Assembly: GCF_030848805.1 (NCBI RefSeq)
Contig: NC_092368.1
Coordinates: 19,843,875 to 19,907,874 of the forward strand
Length of the DNA: 64,000 bases
Direction: 5' to 3'
DNA from: Temnothorax longispinosus
Taxonomy: Eukaryota > Arthropoda > Insecta > Hymenoptera > Formicidae
In this document: positions 37,725 through 49,539 of the stretch, piece after piece
Layout of the letters: each line of letters opens with the position of its first letter
Numbering within the stretch: position 1 is the first letter of the stretch
Notes under the pieces: model-generated
Database searches by the model: none
Told to the model about the DNA's origin: nothing
Seen by the model: the letters and a program-made list of their open reading frames with translations, nothing else
Program-made: the position numbers and the translations under genes

Positions 37725-38753
37725 GGGGAGACCGGGGCTAAGCCGACAGCGGGGCGAACTTGACACTAGGCTTTTTGCCAATTTAAATCTATCGTAGAAA
37801 CTTGCCTTTGCTACTGTAAATGCGTCTTTATGTGCCAGTATTATCAACGGAATTTGGTAACATTCTGAGTTATAGTGTAATTTTTAACGCGACATAAGTG
37901 TTTTTGATAGTGAAAAGTAATTTTTCTGATTTCTCGAAAATGTCTACTCTTTCATCGAGCTTTACTCTTGCGAATCTACCGGTAAGTGATTTTGATTGGA
38001 AATTCGATGCTTTATATGAATCCGATAATAATTTTTGCATATTTTCAAAATTTATATATTTTTGGAGTAACAAAAGTAAAAAACGACGTTCGGGGCTAAG
38101 TCGACACGACGCCACCGGGGCAAAGACGACACTAACCTAAAGTGACATTATCGCAAAAAAAGTCACTGTTTCGTCCGATTCCGATGACGATTTAAGGAAC
38201 ATCTGTTGCGTGTGTTCGGAAAACATTTCATTAGCTTCTAATAACAAACAATGCATCTTATGCAACCGTATGGCTCATGACGAATGTGTGCGCACATCTG
38301 ATCGCGAGTTTACGTGTATAAATTGTTTTTCAGACATAGTTCATAAAAAGATAATTAAAAGTTTAATCTTTTTTTTTCTCATTATTTTAAATAATTGTTT
38401 ACTTTATTCCGACTTTTTGTTTCTAATACACAATGTCTTTTCATTTGATAAACAATGTATTTTTATTTTTAAACAATAAAAAAATAAGTTCCAGATCAAA
38501 TTGTGTCGATCAAACAAAGTGTTGAGTTTGCCCCGGCGGGGTGTCGAGTTTGCCCCGTCATTTTTCAATTCGAAAATTTGTCTTCGCGTCACTTTTCCTT
38601 TCCTGGCGGCAAAACAAAGCGACGTACAGCAAAACTTCCTGAATCAATTTTGTACCTGAAGAAACACTCTACATCATTGAATTTGCCTAAAAATTTTAAT
38701 TAAATATTAAAAATTGTCTTTGAAAAAATAGTGTCGGCTTAGCCCCGGTCTCC
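37725..38753 (+). mobile_element. Pogo-like element, copy 2 (both ends present)
   Basis: Ends ggggagaccggggctaagcc (37,725) and ggcttagccccggtctcc (to 38,753) are inverted repeats flanked by TA on both sides. The length is about 1.03 kb, so most of a transposase gene is missing. The interior keeps the PHD-like finger at 38,180-38,340. Copy 1 at 14,492 is the same family. Confidence 0.75.
38180..38480 (+). pseudogene. PHD-like zinc finger, C-terminal remnant of a transposase
   Basis: The frame reads DDDLRNICCVCSEN, then ASNNKQCILCNRMAHDECV and REFTCINCFSD. The pattern C-x2-C, C-x2-C, H-x2-C, C-x2-C is a PHD-type double zinc site. Such a finger occurs at the C-terminus of pogo/Tigger-like insect transposases, where it follows the DDE core. 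Here the HTH and DDE parts are absent and the tail after SD is hydrophobic, so only a remnant is left. Confidence 0.6.
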
Positions 38754-38814
38754 TATTGTGAAAAAAATATTTTTATTTAATATTCAATATTTTTGTATTA
38801 AAATAAGTACAAAA

Positions 38815-39412
38815 ATGTAGAAAGTTTTTATGCAGATACCGTAAATAAAAGTTCAAATAAGATATTGAAAATTAAAAAAGTTGTATTTTGAAAATAAAAG
38901 TAACGAGCATTAATATTACTATGCGCATCTGTTTGAAAAATCAGATACTTGTAAAGTAATTTTGACCTTTAAATATACGTAAATTAAGAAACAGGTCTCG
39001 GAATTCTCAGAATCAAGACCATACAATTAATGCACTGTATGACACTTTTGTGACACTTGTTTCTATGATATTTCTACAGATTTGTCCCGTAATAACCACT
39101 ATGTATATTGATAATAATATTCCAACATAGTAAAATTACAACACTTATGTACTTGAAATTTATTTAGTCTTGAGACAATTCTCAGGTCAATGTTCATGAA
39201 AATTAGAAAACCTGTTTCTTAATTTAAATATGCTTAAAGATCAAAATTCATTTACAGGTATATGAATTTGCAAACAGATGAGCATACTAATATTACTGCT
39301 CGATACTTTTATTTTCGAAATACCACTCCTTCAAATTTCAACTTCGTATTTGAAATTTCATATACGGTATATACATAAAAACTTCCTACATTTTTATATT
39401 AATTTTAATACA
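38815..39412. mobile_element. Foldback element, about 600 bp
   Basis: The arm around 38,885-38,995 (taatattactatgcgcatct, tatacgtaaattaagaaaca) pairs with 39,205-39,295 (tgtttcttaatttaaatatg, cagatgagcatactaatatt), and the outer parts also match (gaaagtttttatgcagatac / gtatatacataaaaacttcc). It is non-coding. Confidence 0.65.
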
Positions 39413-39951
39413 GATTTTTTTAATACAGATCCCCCTCGGAGATCCCCGGAACACGTTTAGCGCGTAGCTCACTTTGAGAGCCCCGAAGAGGTAGGCGCGG
39501 ACTGTGGAGTGGATGAGCGCGACGTGTGCAGTCGGAAAAAAGAGCAAATTAAACTAGAGGATCTTGGACGATATTTATTGAGATCCGCGATGCGGAAAGT
39601 ATTTCTTACGTATTAATTGCGATCGACAGTGAGGCGTTATTGCAAAAAATTACATTGAAGCTGAAAAGCGAATTCGCACGGTAGAATTTGATATGATTCA
39701 CTCGACATTGTATCGGCTGTAATTATGGTGCAATTACATTGCGTATAATAACGATGTTCCGACTTCTTGCCGCGCGAGCATCGCCAAGATTACATCGATG
39801 TACAATCAACGTATTCGTATACATCTGGTCATCTATTTTTCATATCTTCTTGCTATCCCAAGCAATCGCTTCGCAGTCGAGTATAAAATTCTTCACCAGA
39901 TTGCTACAAATATTCTCAAATCGTTTAATATAGACAAAGCCATCCCCCTCC

Positions 39952-39955
<4 letters not shown>

Positions 39956-40016
<61 letters not shown>
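39956..40016. repeat. (CT)n microsatellite
   Basis: About 29 CT steps. Confidence 0.95.
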
Positions 40017-40019
<3 letters not shown>

Positions 40020-40319
40020 TCGCTGTTTTGAAATTATTTGATGTAACTCTGTAATAATAATTAAGTTCAATTGCTTCATATGGATAGTATTTTAATATTC
40101 ATTATTCGTACTGAAAATTTACTGAGAATTACTACGTACTGAGAATTAATTAGAGATAGGATTCTTATCATATATAATACCTGCGCAACGCGATACCGAA
40201 ACTGTCGTTAAGTAGTTATATACAGAATCCCGTCTCTGAACTCCCGAAGTCAACGTCGATTTGACATTGCGTCGATTGTAAAACCCCACTTGTACTGCTA
40301 AACTGACCCTCTTTTAATT

Positions 40320-40632
40320 CATAAAAAAATTAAATTTAAAATTAAAAAAAGTGTGCAAATTACAAACTTGCACATTGCTTTCTCATTATTACAGATCGCT
40401 ACCATTGCTCCTATTTTATTTCGCTTATAAAGCTTTATCTATGAAAAAACCAAACTAATAAATACTAATAATTATGCACCAAATAAAATACAAGCTTCCT
40501 TATAAGAGGAGTTTTGTGAGCTAAATAAAATAGGAGCAATAATAGCGATCTGTAATGATGAGGAAGCAATGTGCAAGTTTGTAATTTGCACATTTTTTTT
40601 TAATTTTAAATTTAATTTTTTTATGATTTTTT
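40320..40632. mobile_element. Foldback element, about 313 bp
   Basis: The arm 40,320-40,432 (aaattaaatttaaaattaaa, gtgtgcaaattacaaacttg, ggcg-free AT interior, gctcctattttatt) is inverted at 40,518-40,632. The terminal words gtgtgcaaatta.aaacttgc and ccccacttgtactgctaa recur at about 45,885 and inverted at about 47,270, the two flanks of the transposase-like ORF at 46,032. Confidence 0.75.
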
Positions 40633-41214
40633 TTATGAATAGGGTAAGTCATCACATTTGCATGATTTTGCTTAAAAATAAATAACGTTTTTGTGTATAA
40701 ATATATACAAGTCTAATATATCTATTTTTTACACCTAAAAGATCTAACTACATTATAAAGTAGTATACGATATTACAAAATATTGCAAACATTTTTTTTT
40801 AAATCAGTATTTAAAAAATGTGACAACCCGCCCCAGTCTCCCTTAGTTAGTTGAATGTTGAATTTATATATTTTTTCTTTATTATTATTGTCATACGTGT
40901 ACTTTACTGAACGTTTAAAATTAAACGAAACATTTAAAATTAAAAAATCTTTTTAATAGATTTTCTTTTAAATCACTGTCAAAAAATTACACCAATAGGG
41001 TAATTCGAACTAACTACAATGGCGTAATTAGAACTTCAATTACCTCGGGTACACAAATTTTAAACGTATGACTGCGTAGCCTGTAAAAAGGCAAACAATT
41101 TCATTTGCAACTTTGGATTCGTAAAAATTAATTATAAAATGATAAAAAGACTTGAATTTAACATTTGACTGTAAATTTGATAACATTTAAAATAACATTT
41201 TAATTTATAAATTT

Positions 41215-42420
41215 ATGAATTATAAAGTGTTTTATCAAAGTTTACATAAATCGTTCTTATAATAATTAATTGCTCTTATAATTAAATGGATAATCACGTT
41301 AACGTTGAATATACAGAATAAAACGCAGATATTTTATCCGTTATATAACAGACATATACCATTCAATGTAAATGAATAAGTAAGAAAAAATAGATTACTT
41401 GTACTACACGTTTTTATGTCTTCAGCAGAAAATCAACATCCATTTTTGTATTAAAAACGTGGAAGAATTTATGTATAACGTATGCATAACGCGAGAGAAT
41501 GGTACACGATTGGAAGGAACACGATTTGCACACAATGGTTATTGTGATGATTACTTAATGCGAGTTATGCAAATTTGCGAACTTCATATCTTTCTTATCG
41601 GTTTCTATTGTTAAATAACTTTTATTACACTGAAAATTTTATCACCTAATAAATAAAAACATTTGTTAAATTACAATTTTAATAAAATATAGCGACATGA
41701 AGCAATATGTGATTTTTATACGCCGCTTTTCTTTTACGCAGTTTTTTTACACGGTAAATAATTCCTCCGTTTACGCGGTGCTTTTTATATGCGGGCAGAA
41801 AATGTATCTTTCTATCGTATTTATTAAACTTATTATATGTATATCAGTAAGCTAAACGTTCTTACTCCGCTTACTCGATCGTACTTATTACGATAATCTG
41901 ACTTCTTTTGAAATTTGTTTTACATGAACCAGTTGTTTAAATAAATAATGTAGAGAAAATATTTATGTGTGTGTGACATTTATTTAATATCTATTTTGCA
42001 TTAATTATTTAAAATAATGATTTGTAAAAAAGTTAGTTAATAGTTATTTAACATATCACTTGAATGTTTATTAATTTGTGGAGAGCACAAAGCTTATTCA
42101 CACGCGAGTCTCCGCCGCGTAAAAAAAAAGCCACGTGGAACGAATATTTCGTGTAAATCGAGTAAGTGTATATAGAATTTGCGTATCTATGTTCAGAATG
42201 TATTAATTAGAATAATGTTTAGATAAATATCGCTAAATTGACCGATGCGGCGGAAAAGAAGAAGGTCATCGCACATAAAAAAATCAGCGTATTATTAGTC
42301 GTACTTGATTATTCGACGTAATACTTTTTTATATTAGGAAAATTCCTGTGTTTACGCCGTACAGCTTTAGAGTAACTCCGATATGTATATGCCGCACCTA
42401 AGGAAAACTTTTACCAGTAC
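41215..42420. repeat. Dispersed repeat R2, copy 2
   Basis: See R2 copy 1 for the pairing. This copy lacks the integrase fragment; 41,525-41,850 between the halves has no recognisable content. Confidence 0.8.
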
Positions 42421-42570
42421 TACGTTTACGCGAGCGTTACTTCTGTAGTAACTTACGATATATCACTCGTTTACGCGGAGTAAATTATCGTAAGTTACTA
42501 CAAAATTCCGTTTACGCGAAGAAATTATCGTAAGTTACTACAGTAGTAACGCTCGCGTAAACGTAGTACA
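42413..42570. repeat. Palindromic foldback, ctacgtttacgcgagcgtta type
   Basis: gtactacgtttacgcgagcg at 42,418 pairs with cgctcgcgtaaacgtagtac ending at 42,570; ttacgataat/attatcgtaa words alternate inside. A related block lies at 60,318-60,430. Confidence 0.75.
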
Positions 42571-43226
42571 GGTAGCACATATTAGTTTCATATATCTTTT
42601 TTGAACGTACATATAGTTTTATAACCGTAAAGAAATATTAAGAAACGTTTGAACAAAAAAACTCTAAAAAACATGAAAAAAATTTTTTTTTAAATTAAAA
42701 AAGCTGTAAAAAAAGTATGAAATAATACTTTTAAGAATTCCTTTCAATTTTTTGAAGTCGGCGCCAAATTATTTGTGATTTTGTTTTCAAATGTCAGCTC
42801 GATTAAGAAATGCGATGCAAAAATATTCATAGACATTTCGTCATGCTATATATCTATTTAATTTATCGTTAATACATGTAACCGCATTTGTGTCTCTTCA
42901 TTATTACTTACATCATGAATTATACTTAAGTATCATCATTACCAAATATCTCTCAGAATAAAGCGCTAATTAGTAGATAAAGCAATATATGCGTAACATA
43001 TTTATACATACATATAATTCTGCAATTCCCATAGTTGTGTAAAAAGAAGAAGATACTTTTTTTAGAAGATTAAGACCCGTATTTATACTCGTGTTTCAGT
43101 TGAAAAACTCACCAAAAGTGAGTTTTGAGTCGTGATATGTTTCAATAGAATAATAGATGAATCTTGAAAATCAATTTGATATTTGATACATCATTTTTGT
43201 AATCGTAGTTCAAGTAAAAGAAACTT

Positions 43227-43230
<4 letters not shown>
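42571..43230. other. No gene recognised
   Basis: AT-rich non-coding DNA between the palindrome and a (GT)n tract. Confidence 0.4.

Positions 43231-43287
<57 letters not shown>
43231..43287. repeat. (GT)n microsatellite
   Basis: About 28 GT steps. Confidence 0.95.
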
Positions 43288-43290
<3 letters not shown>

Positions 43291-44021
43291 TGTTTTGAGA
43301 TAATGAAACAACCGTATCACTCTCACGAGAAAAAGACTCAGTATTTCGGCAAATATATATCGTGACGCATCTGCGGTATGGTTCGCCCGATCAATGAATT
43401 ACTTAGCAACCGCACTTCGGGAACATTTCGCTTTCATTAAACACAATAGAGCCGCCGTTTACACCCGAGTCAAAGACTTGGAAACGACTAGTAACGCGGG
43501 ACAACATTCCCAACAGTTCCGTAAACTCTTGCGCCACTTAATAACTGATGTATCTTTTAATGTTTTCATCGGAATCTGCATTACGCATATGTTTCGCACT
43601 ACATTTTGGTCCATTTTGGGATTTGATTGTAGTTTGATCAATAAAGGTCAAACCGGTTGAGAGACGTTAACTGGTGGAACGCGCTTGCTTTTCAGACGAT
43701 GCGGTAGTGGACAGCTTCGCAGCGGCGGAGTCCTTTTACGGGCATCAAAGGTTGAATTTGGAGAAGAGAGATATTTCGCGTGGAGCGGAGGGGAAGAAGG
43801 GAATCTAGATGCTAGGCCGGGTCAAAACGAAATAGAAGAGAGAAAGAGCGAGAGAAAGAAACAGGAAGAGCAGGCGAGGGCGAGATAGGGGAGGAAAGAG
43901 AACGAGAGAGTGAGAGAGAGAGAGATGGGTAATAAAATTCCAGCTCTGAACTGCGATAGGATCATGTGTGGGACAATTAGACAGCAGAACGTTGATTAGA
44001 GGGGAATTTTATAACTCCTCC
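43288..44021. other. No confident gene; purine-rich tract
   Basis: A plus ORF at 43,394-43,660 has no recognisable domain. 43,730-43,930 is dominated by gaga-type purine runs. Confidence 0.35.
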
Positions 44022-44025
44022 TTAA

Positions 44026-44605
44026 GGATGTATAGTCCTTGTTAAAAGTTAAACTTTCAATAAAAGAAGACTTTGCAAGTATGTCAAACAACTCAAAATT
44101 TTTTATATGTTAGAATAAGGGATTACCGTTAACAGTTTGAGTATGATTTTTTGTTATTTAAATAATTAGTATTATTTAAACAATTAAAAAAATTGTTTTG
44201 TTATAAAAACTTTTGAAACTTAAAATACAATATCAATGATGTATGTTTTACACATAAAAAAAGTTTAAAAAATATCTTAATGGTTTATTTATATTTTATT
44301 TATATTTACAGCAAAAATGTCGATTCTCTATAAGGGATAATGTTAATTTTATCAACTTTAAACTTAAATAACTCTTCAATTACTTCAAAATTTTACAGAG
44401 TATTTTTAATTTAATTTAGAAACAATTTACAGCACTTTCTGAATATATTTGAAATACCTCCAATAATACATCCTTAATTACAATAACTTTTAAACCAGTA
44501 AGAGAATTGTGCTGAAATTTTACACAGATACTTAGACGTAATAATAGAACAATCTATGAAATTTTTAGATTTTTGCTAATGCTTTAAGATGTCACCCATA
44601 CATCC
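44026..44605. mobile_element. TTAA-flanked MITE, about 580 bp
   Basis: TTAA then ggatgtatag (44,026) and cccatacatcc then TTAA (44,606) give short inverted ends inside a TTAA duplication, the piggyBac pattern. The interior is AT-rich and non-coding. The right TTAA is also the first base block of the next hairpin. Confidence 0.55.
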
Positions 44606-44682
44606 TTAACGACAGTTCCGGTATCGTTGCGCAGCCTTTTTACCATACATAATATGCGCAACAATACCGGCACTGTCATTAA
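44606..44682. repeat. Hairpin, 77 bp
   Basis: ttaacgacagttccggtatc..tgcgca pairs with tgcgcaacaataccggcact..ttaa. A diverged half-copy (tgcgcaacgcgataccgaaa..gtcgttaag) occurs at about 40,183-40,212. Confidence 0.7.
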
Positions 44683-45009
44683 AAAGCTATACCTAGTGTT
44701 GTCGGACTCGGTGGTATGCGGTAGCGAGTGGAACTACCGCATGCCAGCGATCCTGTTTTTACAAACAATGCGGCCGCGGCCAAGGTCAACGTGCCGAGCA
44801 AGCGAGAGAGAGAATATTATTCTCTCTTTCTCGCTCTGATTCAGCTGATACGATCTTGTTGATTCAAATATAAATTTATTTAATCTATGTACTTTGTGTA
44901 TATTGCTACAAATCAGTTATTTGTCAGATATTGCACTTAAATATTGTTAATTCATGTACAATTGTTTTTTAGAGAAAATAGAAATGTGTGTATATTAATT
45001 ATATAAATG

Positions 45010-45545
45010 CTCGATGCAATCGACACACATATCGGCTAAAGCCGTAATAGTATACGCGTAATTAAATTGATAATTACTTCAATAACCACAATACTAAATA
45101 ACCGTCTTTTAGAAACGAACTGTAAACGACTTATTGTGATTGACCACATTCCAGACGCTCAATGATTAAGTATATCGAAAGCGACGCCCAGCCCGGCCGG
45201 CCCAGCCTAGCCGGAGGAGCGTCTCTTTCACAATTCGACCATTGAAGCTGATATTTTTAAATTTGACGGTAAATGTAACAGGAAACTTTATATCAGAATT
45301 ATAACTCAAAATCCGATAGGTACCTAGAGAAAGTAGAGTTAGAAAGTAAGTGGGGGAGAGACTAAGAGAGCATGGAGTATGCTGCCCCGTGGAGCCCCCC
45401 ATTAAAGGGGAATCTCATCCCGTGGAGCTAGTTAGAACTGGTTTTCTATTTCTACCTGCCTGAATTTCTTTCTGGAAGATCTTCTACGATCAGATAGCTG
45501 GTCAGGTTTTAGATTTTAGACCTGTAAAAGATGGAATTAGAAACA
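45010..45545 (-). repeat. Dispersed repeat R1, copy 2 (empty site)
   Basis: Reverse complement of R1 at 15,200-16,695 without the 955-bp insertion; the single TTAA lies at about 45,166. The C-rich segment at 45,385-45,415 differs slightly from copy 1. Confidence 0.85.
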
Positions 45546-45879
45546 TATATGGAAGAAAGAGAGAGAACATCGAGGAAAAACGGAAGAAAATCTTCTTCGG
45601 AGGACTTCTAAAATCAATAAGAAAACAATGCTCAGGAATTTTTGCCTAAATATTATTCTTAGAATGTGTATCCAGAATTCTTTCTTAACTTTTTATTTAT
45701 TTACCCTGTAAGCGCATGATATTATTTAATATTAAGTAGTAGGTATTCTATATAAGCATAATCTTAGAACATCAAATACAATATTCTAGTAATATTATAT
45801 AACATTAAATAATATTTCCAAAGGATATTGAGTGAAGTGGCCATATAGCATCAACAGAATAATCCTATGATATTATTTA

Positions 45880-47296
45880 AAAAAGTGTGCAAATTAGAAA
45901 CTTGCACATTGCGGAGCTCCGAGGGGTTAGAGCAACAGCCCGGGAAAAAAAGATTATATATAATTATATATAATTATATATAAATATATATGATTATATA
46001 TGGACATATATAATTCCAAATATAACTAGATATGAACAATAGATCATATATGCACATCATATATATACAATGCATTTGGATAACAATAGCAAGAGATTTA
46101 GAAAATGTTATTACATCGATATCTTTACTCACATTAGTTACTTGCAACAGATATAAGATAAGAGAGAAATTATGTAATCGGCCGCCTGTTTCTCCTAAGC
46201 AAGAACACGATGTGGAAGTTAGAATTTCAGACGTATCAAGTGCCTCAAGAATCGACGTTCAGACATCAATTGGCGAATCAACATTGTACGAATCAGAAGG
46301 AGGGCTTTACAATGATAAGGATAACGTGTTGAGATTTAAAGTAACAATGCGAAAAGAAGATTTTACATCGATGATCATGACCAAAACATACAGGCGAAAC
46401 GAAAAAGGCCGACCTCCTTCTACACGACAATACACAATATTGCAACCCGGAACATGGCAACAGGTATTTAGTGAACAAATTTGGGAATGTGCAAAATTAT
46501 CTGGCGGGTTCCATTTTAAACGAAATAAATTAGAACGCAATGGAGAATCAGGATACGCATATGGCACGTGCAAATGTGGATTGATAATAAAATGCGTTAT
46601 AGATAATAAAGAAGAAATGATTACTAAAATAAAATGCAAATTTATTAAGGGAGAAGAAAATCGTTGCGGGAAACGTTATTTGAGAAATCCTGTTAGAGAA
46701 GCTGTTGTGGAAAAATTAAAAGGGACCACTGTTATGAAATATAAAACAGAAATGGCCGAAAAATTAATGCAAAGTGATGACAGTATTGAGCCTCATCCGT
46801 ATTTATATATTTAATTCAAATGTCCCGCAAACCGCTAAATATGAAGTTAAGCAAAATAATTATTTCCATAAAGATCCTATAAGGGCACTAGGAATTATGA
46901 AATTGGGGCCATTAAAAAATGTTATCCATAATATTGGATTAAATCCATTCTTTGTTCATTACTGGTTATATATATTATATGTATCACATATCGTATATTT
47001 ATATTGTGGCGATTACATCGGCACATTCAGATGGCAAAGAATGAAACATAGGCTCTTACGTCTATCGTAGTCATAGACTTCGTCACCGCCGGGTGAACGA
47101 CCCAAACGCTCAGGCAGAGAAAAACACCGAGACGATAAACATAGTAGACAGCTAATAATCACAATGCATTAAAAAATACTCTATTTCTTTTAATTTGTAC
47201 ACTTTTTTAAATTTCAAATTTAACTTTTTATGAATTCATATAGAGAGTTAACTTAGTAGCACAAGTGGGGTTTCACAATCGACGTAATTAATTACA
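45880..47296. mobile_element. Element carrying a transposase-like ORF
   Basis: The left flank gtgtgcaaattagaaacttg (45,885) and the right flank ..ttagtagcacaagtggggtt (to about 47,290, inverted) both match the foldback at 40,265-40,380, suggesting shared ends. The ORF at 46,032 lies between. It is preceded by a tatataattatata-rich stretch (45,955-46,020). Confidence 0.45.
46032..46980 (+). pseudogene. Transposase-like protein, N-terminal part, frameshifted
   Basis: A 260-codon frame (46,032-46,814) has a weak start region and then a convincing globular part: RFKVTMRKEDFTSMIMTKTY, ARG-rich blocks, QIWECAKLSGGFHFKRN, a C-x-C/C pattern (GTCKCGLIIKCV, ENRCGKRYL) and MAEKLMQSDDSIEPHPY. The homologous reading continues in another frame as PQTAKYEVKQNNYFHKDPI and LGIMKLGPLKNVIHNIGLNP (about 46,815-46,975), then stops. 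Proteins of this layout are repeated in ant genomes and continue into a catalytic domain, which is missing here. A MULE/NOF-like relation is possible but unproven; the foldback-style flanks are consistent with it. Confidence 0.5.
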
Positions 47297-47871
47297 TATT
47301 TCTGACTTTTAATACTCTGTACATTTATTTAATATTGTTTCCACATATGAAAGTAGAGGTGCCAGATTCCCAGTATGTGCCGAGTAAGGTCATTCTATAG
47401 GGGGTTTTAGTCGTTAAGAATCCGACATATCTCCTGGTCCTTTCTTAAAGACCGGGGGGACCTCCGAGTTCACCAGAATTTACTATCGTCACGATAGCAA
47501 AATCACTGAATGACGGCACCTGCATACTAATGAAGATAAGACACTACTCGTTGCAGAAACAGATTTATCTCTTTATGCAACACGCATTAAAGTATGGCGC
47601 GTCCGACTTTTTTATCATGAAAGATTTATCAGTGATTTTGCCAAAAGCTCAATAATGCCAGGAAGTATTTAATTTTGTATTAAAAAAATCGTTTAGTTTT
47701 ACTTTAACCGAATAATAAAGTAGTTTATCTTGGCCATACTTTATTTTGCCTTTTACCGAAAAAAATAAATCGTTCTCCTTCTCTTTTGTTGCGCAAGCGT
47801 TACGCAAACGTCCTTGCCGTTAAAAGAGAGACGACGCGTGCTCTTACGGCAGGGGCCGGTCTATATAAAGT

Positions 47872-47880
47872 CTATGGGCA
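47872..47880 (+). promoter_or_regulatory. TATA box for the distal CRAL-TRIO first exon
   Basis: tatataaag lies 79 bases upstream of the exon 1a ATG in a GC-richer stretch, at a suitable distance for a short 5' UTR. No equivalent TATA is obvious before exon 1b. Confidence 0.5.
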
Positions 47881-47958
47881 GAGCATCTCTGCTTATTTTC
47901 TGCGGCTCTCAGACGTAAATTATTCTCCAGAGCGAACGAAGCATCTCGTGATATTACG

Positions 47959-48139
47959 ATGGCAAATACAAGTGACCACGACGACAGTGTAGAATGTTAC
48001 GCTTTGCGTGAAAAACTGACCAGCGCGGATAAGTTATTTGCAGCGACATATTTGAACAAGACTGACGAGGCTAGAGCGAACGCCCTCGCGGAAATTAAAC
48101 GCTGGATCAAGGAGAAGAACGACTTACATGCACGTAACG
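47959..48139 (+). CDS. Alternative first exon 1a of the CRAL-TRIO gene
   Basis: The ATG opens MANTSDHDDSVECYALREKL and then TYLNKTDEARANALAEIKRW, ending in phase 1 at AAC G|GTAAAA. It aligns along its length with exon 1b (49,540), especially LN-TDE-R-NA-AEIKRWI, and ends at the equivalent donor with the same phase. Joined to exon 2 it gives ND-DFLILRFLRVCKF, a normal CRAL_TRIO_N. It therefore looks like a working alternative first exon arising by tandem duplication, with its own TATA box. Confidence 0.65.
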
Positions 48140-48267
48140 GTAAAACGGACAACGATCCCACATGAAATATTGCGTTGAAATACAATTATATTTTATTAAT
48201 TCCGAAGATAAAAAGAAGTCACCTTCAATCCGCGGAAATATGACGTGACATCTGATATATATTTACT

Positions 48268-48298
<31 letters not shown>

Positions 48299-48885
48299 TA
48301 ACATGTGGCGTTTTTGTTAGCAAAAAGAGAATTGAGAGTAAACGTGTCAATAAATAATAGTAAATAGTTACTGAATAGAAATTTTTTATAATAAAGTTCG
48401 TTCTCGCAATTATTGTATTTTGCTATTTTTATCAAGACGTTTTTCACTTATATAGCGATCGTTTTTATATCTTCAATTAGTCAAAGGAGCAAGAAAGAAT
48501 ATCTGCATTTAAAACACAGAAATGTGCATAATGTATATAATATGTATTTTGGTACGCAAGCAAAATATAATTAGATTCAATTTTATGTTTCGAGGAAAAT
48601 AAATTATTTTTCTCTTTCTTTCATTGCACAGAGAGACACTTGAGAGCATAATGCACGAGAGCGGATGTATGAAATTAAACTTTTAATTAAAATTCGTTGC
48701 ATTCCGAAATTAGAAAAATAAGAAAAGAAATTTGTATTATTCGTTTTGCAACTAGAACTCATTTTTGTTTACGTCATTTTAACTCTTTAATTAGAAATTA
48801 GACATACATTTTAACTTATTAATCTTATATGCTTAATTTATAAGTATAACAATATAATTATAATTTTTGAATATAAGTTTATCTT

Positions 48886-49080
48886 ACGGGCTAATTAAGA
48901 ACCAAGAGCGGTAAATGATGCGCGGAAGTTTTATTTTTTTTCTATTTTACATATCTTCCAACCTTGACTGTGGGCCTTGACTAAATTTGTCGGCGGGTAA
49001 AAATTGAAAGATATGTAAAATAAAGAAAAAAATAAAACTTTCATGGATCATTTACCGCGCTTGGTTCTTAGTTAGCCCGT
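48886..49080. mobile_element. Foldback MITE between the two first exons, 195 bp
   Basis: acgggctaattaagaaccaa (48,886) pairs with ttggttcttagttagcccgt (to 49,080); arms are about 80 bases with a short loop near 48,975. Confidence 0.8.
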
Positions 49081-49539
49081 TTTCTATATTCGTCTATTCA
49101 TATTTTTTAAAAGATCTAATATAGGTGTTGCAATCGGATTAAGAAATTAAAATTCTTTACAGTAATTTAGATAGTTAAATCGTATCGTTTTAATTACGAG
49201 GAGGAAGGGGCCATTGTTCCAACAATAAAGTGTGTTTCAAGTTCGAAAGTGATCAGCGCGCAGTTTAATAAGTTGAAATATACATATACATATATACATG
49301 CACGGAAATTTATATTCAGCTATCAAAGATCTCTCTAAGCTCGGACCGAAAATGGCATTTATTCTAATTTGATTGTATTTGATTGTTCCGTGTTATTTGT
49401 CGTGTTACATAACACATTACATTAAACATTGTTGCATTTGTCTTATCTTACACGTGACAGTGCATCTACGTAATTTGTAGATACGGGTCTTTCTTCGGTG
49501 GACGAGGCTTCGCGTTCATCAACTTTTACCAACATCGCG

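Larger units (their letters stand above)
36019..40843. mobile_element. Possible large element with GGGAGAC-type ends, carrying nested elements
   Basis: ggggagaccggggacaaaag after TA at 36,019 and the inverse-like cgccccagtctccc at about 40,828 resemble the ends of the pogo-like elements. R2 halves lie just outside on both sides. Inside are a fragment of the catacagcac element, a complete pogo-like copy, two foldbacks and a (CT)n tract. Whether the two ends belong to one element is uncertain. Confidence 0.35.

Noticed and set aside
43394..43660. 88-codon plus ORF
   Set aside because: Length is within chance, with no domain, no splice partners and a purine-rich flank.
45166..45402. Minus ORF in repeat R1 as a gene
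   Set aside because: The frame is not kept in the 15 kb copy and shows no domain.
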